64,000 bases of DNA, from NCBI GenBank assembly GCA_028829895.1, contig CM054179.1, forward strand, positions 55,621,891-55,685,890, in the 5' to 3' direction. Shown one piece after another: positions 34,369 through 46,624 of the stretch (position 1 is the first letter of the stretch; each line of letters starts with the position of its first letter). Source of the stretch: Sinotaia quadrata. Taxonomy: Eukaryota > Mollusca > Gastropoda > Architaenioglossa > Viviparidae. A model generated the notes under the pieces. The model saw nothing but the letters and a program-made list of their open reading frames with translations. It did not search any database and had not been told where the DNA came from. A program made the translations under genes and the position numbers.

Positions 34369-35104
34369 ATCATGACACTCCAATGCTTATCAATACTGAA
34401 AACGAAGTCAGTCTTCCACTGAAAGAGTTATCGGAAGGTCCAATGTTAACCAAATCTCTCATTATTTCTGTCTTTCTTTCTTTAACCGTTAAAATCTAGC
34501 CAGAAGCCATAACATATTAACAGTGCCGTGCTTGCATATTGGTCCTGGAAAAACGCATCGAAAGAGTTTGATAAATTGGCCATTACAGACGGTCAATAAA
34601 ATAAGCCTCGCGGTATCCTCCGAGAACTCACGTTGGCTTGCTGTTGCCTGAATCTTTTACGTTGTCAGGTTTTCCGGGAATTATCTTGGGAATCACAGGC
34701 TTTTTTAGAAACGATATGCTTCCAGAATTATTCTAAAGAACATCTCGAGTGCCTCACTGCATTTCTTCCATTTTTTATATGGAACTATAGTCTCAGCAAA
34801 GAGAAACACAATTCAAGAGTAAGTGTATCAAGTGTTCAGGAATTGATTTACAATACGAAATTGCTCTATGGGTTTTTTTTCTAAAATTGCTGTTACCTGT
34901 TAACGTTAACACAATGCAAGATAAAATACTCTTTAAAGTTTAACAAAATGTAAATCAGGAATGGGTTTAAGTTTCTCTTCAATATTTGAGATTGATTTTG
35001 TTTTAAATTTAACGAAACGAATGTGGCCTGCATTTATTGTTTTTGAATTCTAGAACAGGTTTACATGTACTTTAATGTACTTAATGCATTTATTGGTTTC
35101 ACGT
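34369..35104. other. unique spacer with an unrecognised 83-codon frame
   Basis: A forward frame at 34,633-34,884 (MACCCLNLLRCQVFRELSWE) lies in slightly GC-richer DNA. There is no recognised domain and no strong splice context. Confidence 0.3.
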
Positions 35105-35192
35105 TAACACTTTCATTCTTTAGCTATGAATTAATATAGCTCTATAGAGGTTAACACTTTCATTCTTTAGCTAATTAATATAGGTCAATAGA
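35105..35192. repeat. ~48-bp tandem duplication
   Basis: Two copies of gttaacactttcattcttta followed by gctaattaatata and caatagag. Confidence 0.85.
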
Positions 35193-35549
35193 GGTTAAAC
35201 AGGAAACATATATTCAAAGAAGAGTTGGTATTTCATTTTAATGAAACCCAATATAAGGTTTCAAATTTTACATATCACGATTCAATAAAATTTTAGGTGA
35301 TGTAATACAAGAGAGCGTGTTAATTTTAATACAAACCGCTACAAACATTTTAATATTAATTCATTAATGGGTTTTAATTTTAATTAACTGCTATTTATGA
35401 ATTATGCTTTAAATTAGAATACATTAAAATGATATAAAACTTGAGAGTGTATCTGAAGTTTAAAGTTAAATAAGTATGCCTAACTTTTAAATTTGACATA
35501 AAGAAATTCATAATAGGATGACAATTTCAACGTAAAGTAATTTAAGACA
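35193..35549. other. unique AT-rich spacer
   Basis: Nothing recognisable was seen. It ends at the LTR edge. Confidence 0.4.
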
Positions 35550-36843
35550 TGTGACAGAGTAATTTTGCCTATCCCTATTTTTAGACTTCATTGTTATATA
35601 AATTGTTAAATGTCAAAGTAACCTGACCTTGGACACTGCTTGCACTGATAATTTTAATTGTCAAAGTTGGAAGTAAACAACTCAGGTCGGGGATAGGCTA
35701 GAAATTGCTGCTGCAATCTAAACCAGTTCCAACTGAATGAGTAGTTTTTACTGTCCAATGGTTATGATTTAGGGAAACGAGACCAACCAATAGGCTGAGA
35801 TCAAACGTTTACCTGCTGTAAAGAATTATAATGTCTAATCATTTTGAATTCAAGTCCAGTCATGAAAGGCGGCCTTTTCTTCCGTATACGAATCTCCTGG
35901 TTTACTGATTTATATATATTGGGAATAAGCACCTTTTTTTCCTTATACGAATCTCTTGGTTTACTGATTTATATATAATCCACTACGCCCATGGTAGGTG
36001 CGAGAAGTATCTACCCTCAGTGTATAAGTGTAAGGAATACACTGCACTCTGTTAATGTATGGTGGCAAGGTATGATATCTACATCGTGAAATTTCTGGTA
36101 CAAGGAAGTTACTGGAAATTGCTACAATTGTTGTTCTGCCTGAGGTAGCCAAATCAGCAGAATGCCAGATTAGCCCTGAGAGAAGAGCGGCTCATCAGTG
36201 TTGTACAACGTGCAATGGAAGCAGGTGGAATGACAGTAATCACGTGAACTGACAGTAATCACGTGAACAATAAACGAGTAACTTCGTTATGAAAGCACTC
36301 GAAATACTATTGCAAGTTCGCCTAGACAAGGTTACATATACAAACTATTATCGCTTATCTCCAATAACTCCAAATCTGTTGAACTGTGTGTTAGGATATA
36401 AGACCCTATAGGTAATAAAATTATTTTACTGTGGTTTTGTGGAAATATTGGTGTCAAGTAATCATTTTATTCTGTTTGTTATATGTATATATTTTATTGT
36501 TGATTTAATACATTTATTGACCTTTTTACACATACTGATAACCTTATGTTGGAGAAGAATGTGGGGGGGGGGATGGAGGCTCACTAAATACAGATAAACG
36601 CTGGATTTATCTTCTCCATTGGTAAGAAGTTTTCCACCTAGTGTAATATGGAAATATTGTGTGACGGTAAATGTTTGTCTTAGATGTTGTGTAAGAGCAA
36701 AGCTTTTACAGTGAACACATATCCGCCAAGTGAGTGGTGTCTTTTGGAGAATTATTAATGACATAAATTAAGATTCTCATCACTTGTAATTAGCTATGGG
36801 TCATTAATTAATAATAACCATTAAGTAGATGGTGTTAGCATCA
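35550..36843 (+). mobile_element. gypsy-type LTR (copy D, subtype II), likely solo LTR
   Basis: In sense orientation it begins tgtgacagagtaattttgcc and ends ggtgttagcatca. It is collinear with the reverse complement of copy C throughout (cctatccctatttttagact, caatctaaaccagttccaac, ggaagttactggaaattgct, gattctcatcacttgtaatt). It is shorter than copies C and F, carries a local ~65-bp duplication at 35,873-35,978 (tatacgaatctcctggttta twice) and a 19-bp duplication near 36,225. No internal retrotransposon sequence flanks it on either side. The five bases before it (agaca) and after it (aaaca) match 4 of 5. Confidence 0.75.
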
Positions 36844-37009
36844 AAACACATTATTCTAACTTTGATGTAAAATGTTTTGCGATACTCTAAAAAATATTTC
36901 ATTAAAGTCGCATTGCTTCCTTAAAAAAAATTAATATCCTTTATCTACTGGCCAACTGGCAGGCGTATCGTTTATGTTCGCAATTGTTCGATGAATAAAA
37001 ATAAAGAGG
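36844..37009. other. unique spacer
   Basis: Short AT-rich segment between the solo LTR and the next array. Confidence 0.4.
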
Positions 37010-37258
37010 CACATTAAGAAAGAGACAATTTACATTACTAAAGAAACAGATTTGCTTTATGACAGAGACGATTTGAATTACGAACGAAACTGAATTGCAT
37101 TATAAAAGAGACGATGTACATTTCAAAATAAACAGATTTACATTACGAACGAAAGGGTTTACATTACGAAAGAAACAGACACATTAGGAAAGATAGTCTC
37201 ACGATATAACAGAGACTAACACAGTACAAAGAAGACATTCTTATACTGTGAAAAAGAC
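37010..37258. repeat. degenerate ~31-bp minisatellite, about 7 copies
   Basis: Units share acattacgaaagaaacagat with gagacgattt alternations. Many copies are diverged. Confidence 0.75.
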
Positions 37259-37349
37259 AGCCACTTTCCGATAAGGAAATTCTCATATATTTTCTAGAGA
37301 GAAATGTAAGCAATTAAAGCAATGTAAATTTCTCTCAAGCAATGTTAGT

Positions 37350-37512
37350 TTCTTTGACTAGCAATTAAGTGTGTCTTGTTACCAATGTGTCTCTTTGACT
37401 AGCAGTTAAGTGTGTCTTGTTACCAATGTGTCTCTTTGACTAGCAATTAAGTGTGTCTTGTTACCAATGTGTCTCTTTGACTAGCAATTAAGTGTGTCAT
37501 GTTAGCAATGTG
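37350..37512. repeat. ~41-bp minisatellite, 4 copies
   Basis: Units share ctttgactagcaattaagtg, then tgtcttgttaccaatgtgtc. The three central units are nearly identical. Confidence 0.93.
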
Positions 37513-37861
37513 AGTCTGTATTTATAGCAATGCGTACATCTCTCTAACGATGTCCGTCTCTATAAGAATATAAGTCTGTCTGGGTAGGTCAGTATGCATC
37601 TTTAGCAATCTAAGCTTGTTTTTCTAGAAATGAAAGTCTATTTCTGTAAAAATGTCTATTTCTAGTGGTGTCCCTCTCTCTCTCTCTCTCTCTAGCAAAT
37701 TGACTCTCTCTGGATATGTATGTCTCTTAAACAATATAAGTCTATGTCTCTAGTGATGTCTGTCTCTTAAATATTGTCCGTATGTCTTGGTAGAATTGTA
37801 AGTCGCTCTTTCTAACGATATTCGGCTCTCTATCAATGTTTCTCTCTCTAGTGATGTCTGT
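37513..37861. repeat. low-complexity TCTCT/TGTCTCT-rich degenerate repeat
   Basis: Loose iterations of gcaatgt, agtctgtctct and ctagtgatgtctgtctct, with a short (CT)n at 37,673-37,692. It merges at about 37,862 with the LTR through shared ctctcact sequence. Confidence 0.6.
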
Positions 37862-39395
37862 TTCTCTCACTTGGCGGATATAAGGGGCCCTGTAAATGTT
37901 TTCTCTCTTCCACCTATTTACCGTCACACAATATTCCGTATGTGGAAATCTTCTTACTAAAGGAGAAGACAAATCTGTCTTTAATCTATATTTAGCAAGC
38001 CCCCATGCACACTCTTTCTTCTCCAGCATAAGGTTATCAATAAGTGTAAGAAGGTCAATAAATGTAACAATAAATTTATTAAATCAATGATCAAATATAC
38101 TTATAACAGATACAGTCATAAAGATTACTTGACATCAATATTGCCTTGAAACCATGTTCGAATAATGTTTGTACTACACAATCTTATATCTAATAAATAC
38201 AATTCAAATATTCAATACAAATCCTTATTTATTTATACAAATTTAACAGGATATCAGAGAACACAATTGAGTTATTAGAGATAAGCGATAATAGTTTCAA
38301 TGTAAGCTGATTTAGGCACTGTCTCAATAGTCTTTCACACGCTTTTGTAACAAAGACACTAGTTTATTGTTCGCTGTTATTACTGTCAGTTCCACATGTT
38401 TCTTTCACGTTTGTAGGACACTGATTCACTGCTATTCTCCAAGTTAACTTGGTGCCTTTACTATATTTGGCTCCTTCAAGCAGAACAGCAATTATAGCGA
38501 TTCCCAGTAACTTCTTTCTACCAGAAATTGCTTGATTTAGTCAGCACACTTTACAACCATTACAGCAATGGAGTGCTGTATATTTTTACACTTACATGCT
38601 GCAGTATTGGCTCCCCGCATCTACCACAGTGGCAGTGGTTTAATATCAATAAACTAGGAGATTCAAATAATTCATGGAAAGCTGCGTGTCCCTGTAAAAT
38701 ATAATTAGGGAACAAACAATAAGTTTCCAGTTTACTCCTTCTTTAACTCCATTCATTCTTACATTCAAGTCTCAACTTAAGTTTCTTGCAACAGTATTTA
38801 TTAGCCTGATACAAGCATACAGCATAATTAATACAGTGATATAGGTTTTATGAGCGGTTTCATTAGATCAATGTCAAGTGTTTAACATACTATATAAGAG
38901 CATCTTAGTTAAAATATTTGTAGAAATAATATTCTACTCATATAATACATCTCTACATAAAACACCAGTATATCACATCAATAGCAAAATGCATGAAATA
39001 TTTCCAAGTCCATTCTCTCTCAGTCAGTTAACTCACATTAAGCTAATGGCCATCTTTCAAGACTGGTCTTCTCGCCACACCAATTTCAAGTGATTAGACA
39101 ATAGAATTTTCTACAGCAGGTATTTTTTTTATCTCAGCCCATTGGCTTGACTCATTCTCATAAATCTTAACCTTTGGCTAATCAAAACTTCTCATCCAGA
39201 GCTTGTTTGTATTGCATCAGCAATGTCTAGCATATTTTTAATTCGAATTGTTTGCCCCAACTCTGACACTTACAAAAGTAAAATCAGAATGAGTACCCAA
39301 TTTAACAATGTTACAATTTATAATTTAACAATCGACAATTTAACAATTTAACAGTTAAGTCTTGAAATAGGGATAGACAAATTTAATATGCCACA
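37862..39395 (-). mobile_element. gypsy-type LTR (copy E, subtype II), lacking about 115 bp at one edge
   Basis: Starts at ctctcacttggcggatataa, i.e. inside the LTR as defined by copies C and F, and ends aatttaatatgccaca. Collinear words include ttactaaaggagaagacaaa, tacttgacatcaatattgcc, ctgctattctccaag and gcatcagcaatgtctagcat. In LTR sense it begins TGTGGCA and is preceded by GTGAGAGGGTGG, a purine-rich tract as expected before a 3' LTR. No coding remnant was recognised on the upstream side. Confidence 0.8.
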
Positions 39396-39591
39396 CCACC
39401 CTCTCACAGAATTATATGTGTGCTAAGAATAACCACTCTCTCACAGAGTTATATGTATTCCACTGTGAGACTCATGAGGCCTTGGGTCAAAGGTTGAGCT
39501 CTCTGAAAATGTAGAACAAAAATTTAAGAAGAACCCGGAAGAACACATTGTTCGGCTGTATTACTGAAATATATTAGTGAACAGACTATAT

Positions 39592-39640
<49 letters not shown>

Positions 39641-39811
39641 GACAAAGCCGTTTTCCAAGACGTCAAAGAATATCAAAGAGTACATAGCCAGTGCTCACTA
39701 CACAGATATTCAAACGTATGTGAGAAATATGCAGCAAAATTAAACTACAAAGTTACCAATTACATAAAGCAATCATAGAATGCTTAGACAAAATAAATGT
39801 AATTAGTTTCA
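39396..39811. other. spacer with a (CA)n microsatellite at 39,592-39,640
   Basis: Words caccctctcacagaattata and ccactctctcacagagttat at about 39,400-39,455 form a ~37-bp duplication. No coding similarity was seen. Confidence 0.5.
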
Positions 39812-40175
39812 CAATGAACAGTTGATGAATTTAATAATAATAATAAGAAGAAGAAAATGATGATGATGATGATGATGATGACGATCACGACGACGATGGT
39901 GGTGGTGGTGATAATGATGATGATGAAAGTATGGTGGATTTATTCCATCACGTAAACGCACATGTTTTTTGGATTTAGGTGAAGTGTAAATGAACAGTAC
40001 ATGAATTTAATAATAAGAAGAAGAACAATGATGATGATGACGATGATGATGATTATGGTGTTGGTAGTGATGATGATGATGATGATGTGGTGGTGGTGGT
40101 TGTGATGGTGGTGATGATGATAAAACTATAGTGGATTTTTATTTCATCACATAAACGCACGTTTTGGGATTTAGG
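39812..40175. repeat. ~175-bp duplication containing (GAT)n/(GGT)n triplet repeats
   Basis: Two copies of the same layout: gaacagttgatgaatttaat, aataagaagaaga, then GAT/GAC and GGT triplets, then ggatttattccatcacgtaa, then acgcacatgttttttggatt. The triplet parts differ in length between copies, the flanks little. Confidence 0.88.
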
Positions 40176-41063
40176 TGAACTGCCAATTGTGCTGGGGTAA
40201 GTGTTAAATTTTCTTAAGTAAGGGAACTTGTGTTCTTGTAATGACTATTGATGTCCCTCAGCTGGGGAAACGCAGTGGCCATTTTCTCGCCTGATCTTCC
40301 CACCCTTCAGTAAAAACATGTTGAATGTCTCCCTTGATCATCACAATAGTTAATCTGTTGTCGATGGTATTTCTGCTTACTCAGCAATTCATTCGTTATG
40401 TTTCAGATAGGGGAAACTAATTCATTAATGAATCGCAGTGAACATACATTGTATTTAACTGATAATATAATTTTCACCCCCCCTGTTAAATTAGATATTT
40501 TGCGTACTTATTGCTATGTATCGGAACTTTGAAAATATATTAAATGCTTAATTCTGAAAATTTAAATAACATGTTATTATAAGGTCACAACAAGTAACCT
40601 CTAGACGCATACACACGTGTATGTTCAAAATATGTGTATGTGCGTTTTGTCTCTACGCATGCGTGTGGGTGTTTGATAAAAATTAAAAATAAATGGCCTA
40701 ATACCAAAATATTTATATTTAATTAATATCCTTTTCCACAAAATATAAAATATGTGAATACTATGTCTCTCTTTCCATTACTTTTTTTATGATTTCGTAA
40801 ATGACGTCCTTATCTGCCTGCTGGTGATGTGAGTTTTCCTGAAAAAGTTTCACAATTATGAATAATTATATAACCAGTTAAACCAAACTTAGCATATAAT
40901 GTATACATACTAAATGATACTCAGCAAAGAACTCATTGAAACTAAAGACAACATGTGTAATTGAAAACTAGTGTGTGGGTTTGGGTGCGTACTTGCCTGC
41001 TTGACACACACATCAAGAAATGGACATAAAAATAATTTTTAAATTAATTTACAGTTTTGTTGT

Positions 41064-41065
<2 letters not shown>
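40176..41065. other. unique spacer
   Basis: No exon or transposon edge was recognised. Confidence 0.4.
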
Positions 41066-41136
<71 letters not shown>

Positions 41137-41139
41137 AAA
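41066..41139. repeat. (GAAA)n microsatellite
   Basis: About 74 bp of pure GAAA repeat. Confidence 0.97.
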
Positions 41140-41684
41140 AACGAAGATCATGATACAGTATCAAAAGTGAGTATAAGTGCACAAAGTTAATTGTGTCACT
41201 GATATCTCACATCATAAAAGGACGACATACATTTGCATAATTGCTGCATTTCATTTTCGTTACTTACAACACTCCCTTACATTCTCAGTCTATTAATTAT
41301 CGAACCATTTATTTCCAGAACTCACTGACAAGTCATTCGCCTTGAAATTCAAAAACGAAATATAGTCTCTATTTTCTGGTCCTGGTCTATCCAACTAATG
41401 ACATCATTAGAGTCATCGTTCTTTCATCAATGGAAAATTATTTTTAGCATATATATATATTATCAATATATCCGTCTGTTTTGTCTCTGAGCTTCTAACC
41501 GAGGGACAAGAATGTAAAGAAATAATATTTCGTTTCCTCCCGTCACTTATTGACGTAAATCAATACAATGATCCGTTCAGTTTTAAGCAAATTTGTTTCA
41601 AGCGACTGGTTTATTTCTTCTTAACATCCAACGTTTCAACACTCGTAGATTTCGCGGAAGGGTGTACGTGCACGCAGAGTAAGA
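41140..41684. other. unique spacer
   Basis: Contains a short (AT)n at about 41,451. Nothing else was recognised. Confidence 0.4.
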
Positions 41685-41985
41685 ATATTTTCTTGACAAC
41701 CTAATATGCGCGTGTGTGTATGTGTGTATGTAGGTGTTTGTTTGTGTGTTCTTGACGTTTTCTTGACAACCTAATATGCGCGTGTGTGTATATGTGTATA
41801 TATGTGTTTATTTGTGCGTTCTTGACATTTTCTTGACAACCTAATATGCGCGTGTGTGTATATGTGTATATATGTGTTTATTTGTGCGTTCTTAACGTTT
41901 TCTTGACAACCTAATATGCGCGTGTGTGTATATGTGTATATATGTGTTTATTTGTGCGTTCTTGATATTTTCTTGACCTAATTAA
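41685..41985. repeat. 70-bp minisatellite, 4 copies
   Basis: Copies start at 41,691, 41,761, 41,831 and 41,901. Each is tcttgacaacctaatatgcg followed by cgtgtgtgtatatgtgtata and tatgtgtttatttgtgcgtt. The first copy differs most. Confidence 0.95.
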
Positions 41986-42377
41986 AATCTTTGAGAATAA
42001 AGTAAAGATTTCAGTGAAGTGGTAGTTTAAAAATTATTTAAATTGTAATGAGATTTTTAAAAATTAAATTTTTTAGAAATTTCAATAGCGCTTATTTAAT
42101 TCTTTCTCCTTTCTGTAAATTTACTGCGAGGCAAAATAGGTGTAAATTAATTTACATAATAATAATTCTTTCTCTAAACATTAAAACATAATAAAATTAA
42201 TATCAAATATTAGTTATAATGCAAGAGTGATTATAGCGTGAGGTCTGAAATACATTTGCTATGATTTGATTATTATCCTGAAGGGAGGGTCTCTTTGATG
42301 GCCTTCACACCATTCCACTATTAGTGATGTTCGTGCATGTGAATGTTTTGGGTGAAGGTTTCAGTCCTAATTTGCTT
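41986..42377. other. unique AT-rich spacer
   Basis: Nothing recognisable was seen. Confidence 0.4.
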
Positions 42378-42500
42378 TCACCATGTTATTTTAACACGTT
42401 GAGTAACATGTTTAATTTACCATGTTGTTTTAACACGTTGGGTAACATGTTTAATTTACCATGTTAGTTTAACACGTTGAGTATCATATTTAATTCACCT
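42378..42500. repeat. ~41-bp minisatellite, 3 copies
   Basis: Units share accatgttattttaacacgt, then tgagtaacatgtttaattt. Confidence 0.92.
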
Positions 42501-42569
42501 TTCACCTAGATTGTAATTTTTTCATAATGCAAAACGTTATAAAATAGTTTCTTTTCTCATTTCTTTTAA

Positions 42570-43036
42570 AGTAGTATGATGCGCCAAAATAATATATTAT
42601 ATATTCTTGTATTATTGAACACAAATAATATGGTACGCCAAAATCAAATATATATGTTATATATTCTTGTATTATTGAACAAAAATCATATAGTACGCCT
42701 AATTTGTATATATATTCTTGTGTTAATTGAACACAAATAATATGGTAAACCGAAATGAAATATACAGAGTGGGCCAAAGTAGATATACAGTTCTGATTGG
42801 GTCATCAATGTTGAAACATTCCTGGAAACTGTCCCCGACACTGTGACCTACAAATTCCGGTTCGCATCAATGTCCAAAGAAATAATAAATAAATGAAAAT
42901 GAAAAATAAATAAATAAAAATAAATAAATACAATGACAAGATCCGATCATTACTGTATATCTAATTTGGGCCCACCCTGTACGTATTATATATTCTTGTA
43001 TTATAGATGCCAAAATGAAAATGATATATTTTTGTT
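42570..43036. repeat. ~60-bp minisatellite split by a MITE
   Basis: Units share ttatatattcttgtattatt followed by gaacacaaataatatggtac and gccaaaat. About three units lie left of 42,764. One further piece (cgtattatatattcttgtat) resumes at 42,982, immediately after the inserted element. Confidence 0.85.
42765..42979. mobile_element. 215-bp Tc1/mariner-type MITE with TA target duplication
   Basis: Left end cagagtgggccaaagtagat plus atacag. The reverse complement of the right end is cagggtgggcccaaattaga plus tatacag. The two ~26-bp ends match with one gap and two substitutions. TA dinucleotides flank both sides (42,763-42,764 and 42,980-42,981), as for IS630/Tc1/mariner insertions. The 215-bp length is far too short for a transposase, so it is non-autonomous. 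It interrupts a minisatellite, which shows that the array is older. Confidence 0.88.
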
Positions 43037-43477
43037 TTAGAAAACGTTAGAGCAGTATTTTTGGCACCTCTAATGATTTCCAAGTTGTCAAGGAAACATT
43101 CTGCGAATCGATGTGTTAGACTGTCTGCAAAGATTGCGGGGCGAAGTGGTGAAGACTTGTTTCTTGCCATTAATGTAACACAGAGCAACCACATACAGTT
43201 GATATTACCACTGAATTTTGCACTGCAAAAAAGGTGGATTTTGCTGAAAGACCAATATATGTAACATTTTTATGTTGGTGTTTTGATACAAATTGTTGAC
43301 GGAATGGTCAAATCTGATCCTGCCTGTCAGTTTTATGGTGTTCTCTCTTGACACTCCCTAATTTGTCTCCCCTAGATTGTTGTAGCAGGAATCACGATTC
43401 CACCCTGCAACGCGATTGGTTAGTGGATGAAGCATTTTTGTCACGTGAAGGAGAAAGGTGCAGATGTGCTTGTTCAG
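43037..43477. other. spacer with GC-richer patch and unrecognised frames
   Basis: Forward frames at 43,061-43,264 and 43,348-43,530 are open but match nothing I recognise. Cannot be distinguished from chance. Confidence 0.3.
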
Positions 43478-43662
43478 AAGTAAGGTTTGACATTGTTGCG
43501 AGTGGTAATCTACTGTCAAAGGTTAGATGAAGTATGTTACAGTAAGGTTTGACATTGTTGCGAGTGGTAATCTACTGTCAAAGGTTAGATGAAGTATGTT
43601 ACAGTAAGGTTTGACATTGTTGCGAGTGGTAATCTACTGTCAAAGATTAGATGAAGTATGTT
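43478..43662. repeat. 62-bp minisatellite, 3 copies
   Basis: Units share agtaaggtttgacattgttg, then cgagtggtaatctactgtca, then aaggttagatgaagtatgtt. They are almost identical. Confidence 0.95.
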
Positions 43663-44468
43663 GCACAAATTGGTGTTGTTTTAGGGAATGTCAAATAATG
43701 TTGAATCAAGGACAGACGGGTCAAGGTGACACGTCATGCCTAAGAAATCTGATGCAAGATCATGATCATGAGAGACAATAGGGGAAATCAGAAAGCTATT
43801 ATCTGGTTCACTCACTATCCAGGGCGTGTCCAGTTTAATACGTAACTAGATCTGTGAGATTAAGAGATTTTAAGAGCTTGATAAATTAGTCACCGGGATG
43901 TTCAAAGTTAAAGTTGTAATCTCTAAGAAACATGGCATTGAGTTTTAGCAATTCGTGACGTGGTGTTATATTACTCATTTGTTTAAAAAATCTATAGATT
44001 CAAATGGCTGTAATTGTGAATCTCCAGCATATTTTTTCCTAAGGTATCATGTGTCTTTTTTCTCTATTCACTTAAGAACCGCCAGTCAGAGTAATACGCA
44101 CCAGCCTCGTCGTGTGTTTTTTTTCCATTCAAAGCAAGCAAAATCTTATCCTTGGAGGACCTCACTTCGGACTTTGTCCTCATAGTGAAATTGTTCGGGG
44201 ATTTCAAGTAAATCCCAATTCCTTGAGCAATGTCTTGGGCGAGACATGTGGCAAGACGTTTAATTTAAGATGAGCTTGTAATTTACTTTAAAGAAGTGAG
44301 CGTCCAAAATGTAGCGGGTGAAACGTAATTATGTGTTATTGTTAATTATTCTGCACTAATTTTATTTTAAACATTATGCTCTTTTCTTCTAGTGTCAGAA
44401 TTGCATCAAAATAAATAAAATCTACAATATCTATGTAAATTATTATTCTCTTATTGCCATTTTCTCCC
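43663..44468. other. unique spacer
   Basis: No recognised coding or mobile feature. Confidence 0.4.
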
Positions 44469-44498
44469 CATACTCTCTCTCCCTCTCTCCCTCTCCCT

Positions 44499-44562
<64 letters not shown>
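44469..44562. repeat. (TCTCCC)n to (CT)n microsatellite
   Basis: Starts as tctctctccctctctccctc and becomes pure CT for about 50 bp. Confidence 0.96.
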
Positions 44563-44565
<3 letters not shown>

Positions 44566-44683
44566 GACGACTAATGAGCAAAGTAAAAGAATGGAGATAA
44601 TATTTTTTTAAAAATTAAATACCTTATAAAAAGCCAAAGACGATAATCATTATTTATGTTTTCTGAATTTATGATGGATAAAT

Positions 44684-44703
44684 AGACAGACAGACAGACA
44701 GAC

Positions 44704-44798
<95 letters not shown>

Positions 44799-44829
44799 CA
44801 GATGGATGGATGGATGGATGGATGGATAG
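44684..44829. repeat. compound (GACA)n(GATA)n(GATG)n microsatellite
   Basis: Three related tetranucleotides succeed each other: gacagacagacagacagaca, a long gata block, then gatggatggatggatggatg. The last unit directly abuts the LTR edge at 44,830. Confidence 0.97.
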
Positions 44830-46493
44830 TGTGACGCTAACGCCACCTAGTTAATGGTTACGATTATTATTATTAATTATTCATCCATAACTAATTAGAA
44901 GTGATGACAATATTAATTTGTGTTATTAATATTCTATAGAAGACACCACTCGTCTCTCTCACTTGATGGATTTGCAGGCGCTGTAAACGTTTATTCTCTT
45001 AAACAAAATTAAAGGAAAACATTTACCGTCACACAATGTTTCCATAGGTGGAAAACTTCTTACTAAAGGAGTTGACAAATCTTTCTTTTAATCTATATTT
45101 AGTAATCCCAAATTACTCACTGTCTTTCCAACATATTGTGAGCAATATGTGTAAGAAGGTCAATATATTTAACAATAAATTTATTAAATAAAAAATCAAA
45201 TATATAACATATGAATTTAATCAAGAGCAATGACATTTACTACACTTCACAACAATGTTAGATTAACACTGGACAATCATTTAGTTTATCCTATCATAGA
45301 TATAAACAGCCAATAACATAAATATATAATCATGTTCATGAATAAAATCATGGAAATGAGAGTAGAGTTTCAGAGAAATAATTAAAGTTAATACACATAA
45401 ATTGTTCAAAGATGTTGTCTGTCATTGCATGTGTTTCACAATCATGCAGTTTGCAACAAGTCACTGCCTTTCATATCTAGGTACTGTTTCTTATCTAGGT
45501 ACTGTTTCTTATCTAGGTGTTCCTCCTAGAAGCACATTGCAAAGCATTTCCAGAATCTTTGACAAGCTCTCCAAGCACACCATATAGAATAATTCCTCAA
45601 TTTCACACACACTATCAAGCAGAAGGAATGTTCTTGAATATCCATGTGCGTTTACTCAGAATACTACGAGGAACATTCAAAATAATCTTCATGAATTCTC
45701 GAGACAAAACTCAATCCACAATTTCTGCCATTTTGCACTCAAATGGAATTCACAGGAAACATTTTACAGCAGCACGTTTTACTGATAAGTTGATTACAAT
45801 GCCAGATGCACACACCAGTGTATTCAAGTAGAGCACAATAGTCACTGTAGTGTGAAGTGACAACCAAAAGGGCTTGCTCTGCTTTACAAAAGTCAAATTA
45901 TAAATTTCAGGTATATTTCATCTCTAAATCCTCTTCTCTCTTACCAACTTTCTCAACTTACAAATCCTGCAATAATTTCATTGGCCCAATACACACACAA
46001 CATAAGAAATATAGCATCCATCAAAATTCACAAATATAATGTACAAAGTAGTTAAATTAATGAACATAGAAATAATGGTCCAATTACATAATCATTCCCC
46101 AATTCAAATCATAGATCAATAGCAGTCAGTTAACTTTCCGTAAGCTAATGATCACCTTTATGACCAGACTCAAGTTATGTTCAAATCTAAAGTGATAGAA
46201 TATAGCACTTTCTTCAACAAATAAACTTCCGGTCTGTTGCCATTGGATAAAATTGATATGAACAAGTGTGAATCTATTAGTCTAATCTAGTGAATCTAAT
46301 CTACTAAATACTACTCATCCAGTAGTAACTGGTTTAGATTGCATCAGCAATTTTCTAGCATATTCTCAACTCGAGTTGTTTACTTAAAAAATATCATCAT
46401 AATCAATGCCCTATGCCAGGTCACGTTGACAATTTAACAATTTATATAACAATTAAGTCTAGAAATAGGGATAGGCAAATTTATCCCACCACA
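44830..46493 (-). mobile_element. gypsy-type LTR (copy F, subtype I), complete, probable 3' LTR
   Basis: About 1.66 kb, the best-preserved copy. Given-strand reading begins tgtgacgctaacgccaccta and ends caaatttatcccaccaca, so LTR sense (reverse) is TGTGGTGGG to GCGTCACA, with the TG and CA ends typical of LTRs. On the internal side, immediately before TGTGG, the reverse strand reads AAAAGGAGTGGGTA, a convincing polypurine tract. It contains an 18-bp triplication ttatctaggtactgtttc (45,470-45,520). RNase H sequence of the same orientation lies 0.8 kb upstream. Confidence 0.88.
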
Positions 46494-46624
46494 TACCCAC
46501 TCCTTTTGAGATGTTAATCATCATGTTAACATCTACTCTAATTTAAAATAAATTTCAACATTACCAATCAAACTTTAACCATGATACGAAATGAATAACT
46601 ATTCATAAGACAACATTTTTACAT
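46494..46624 (-). other. probable 3' internal region of the copy F element
   Basis: Contains the polypurine tract next to the LTR and then AT-rich DNA without coding similarity. Confidence 0.45.
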
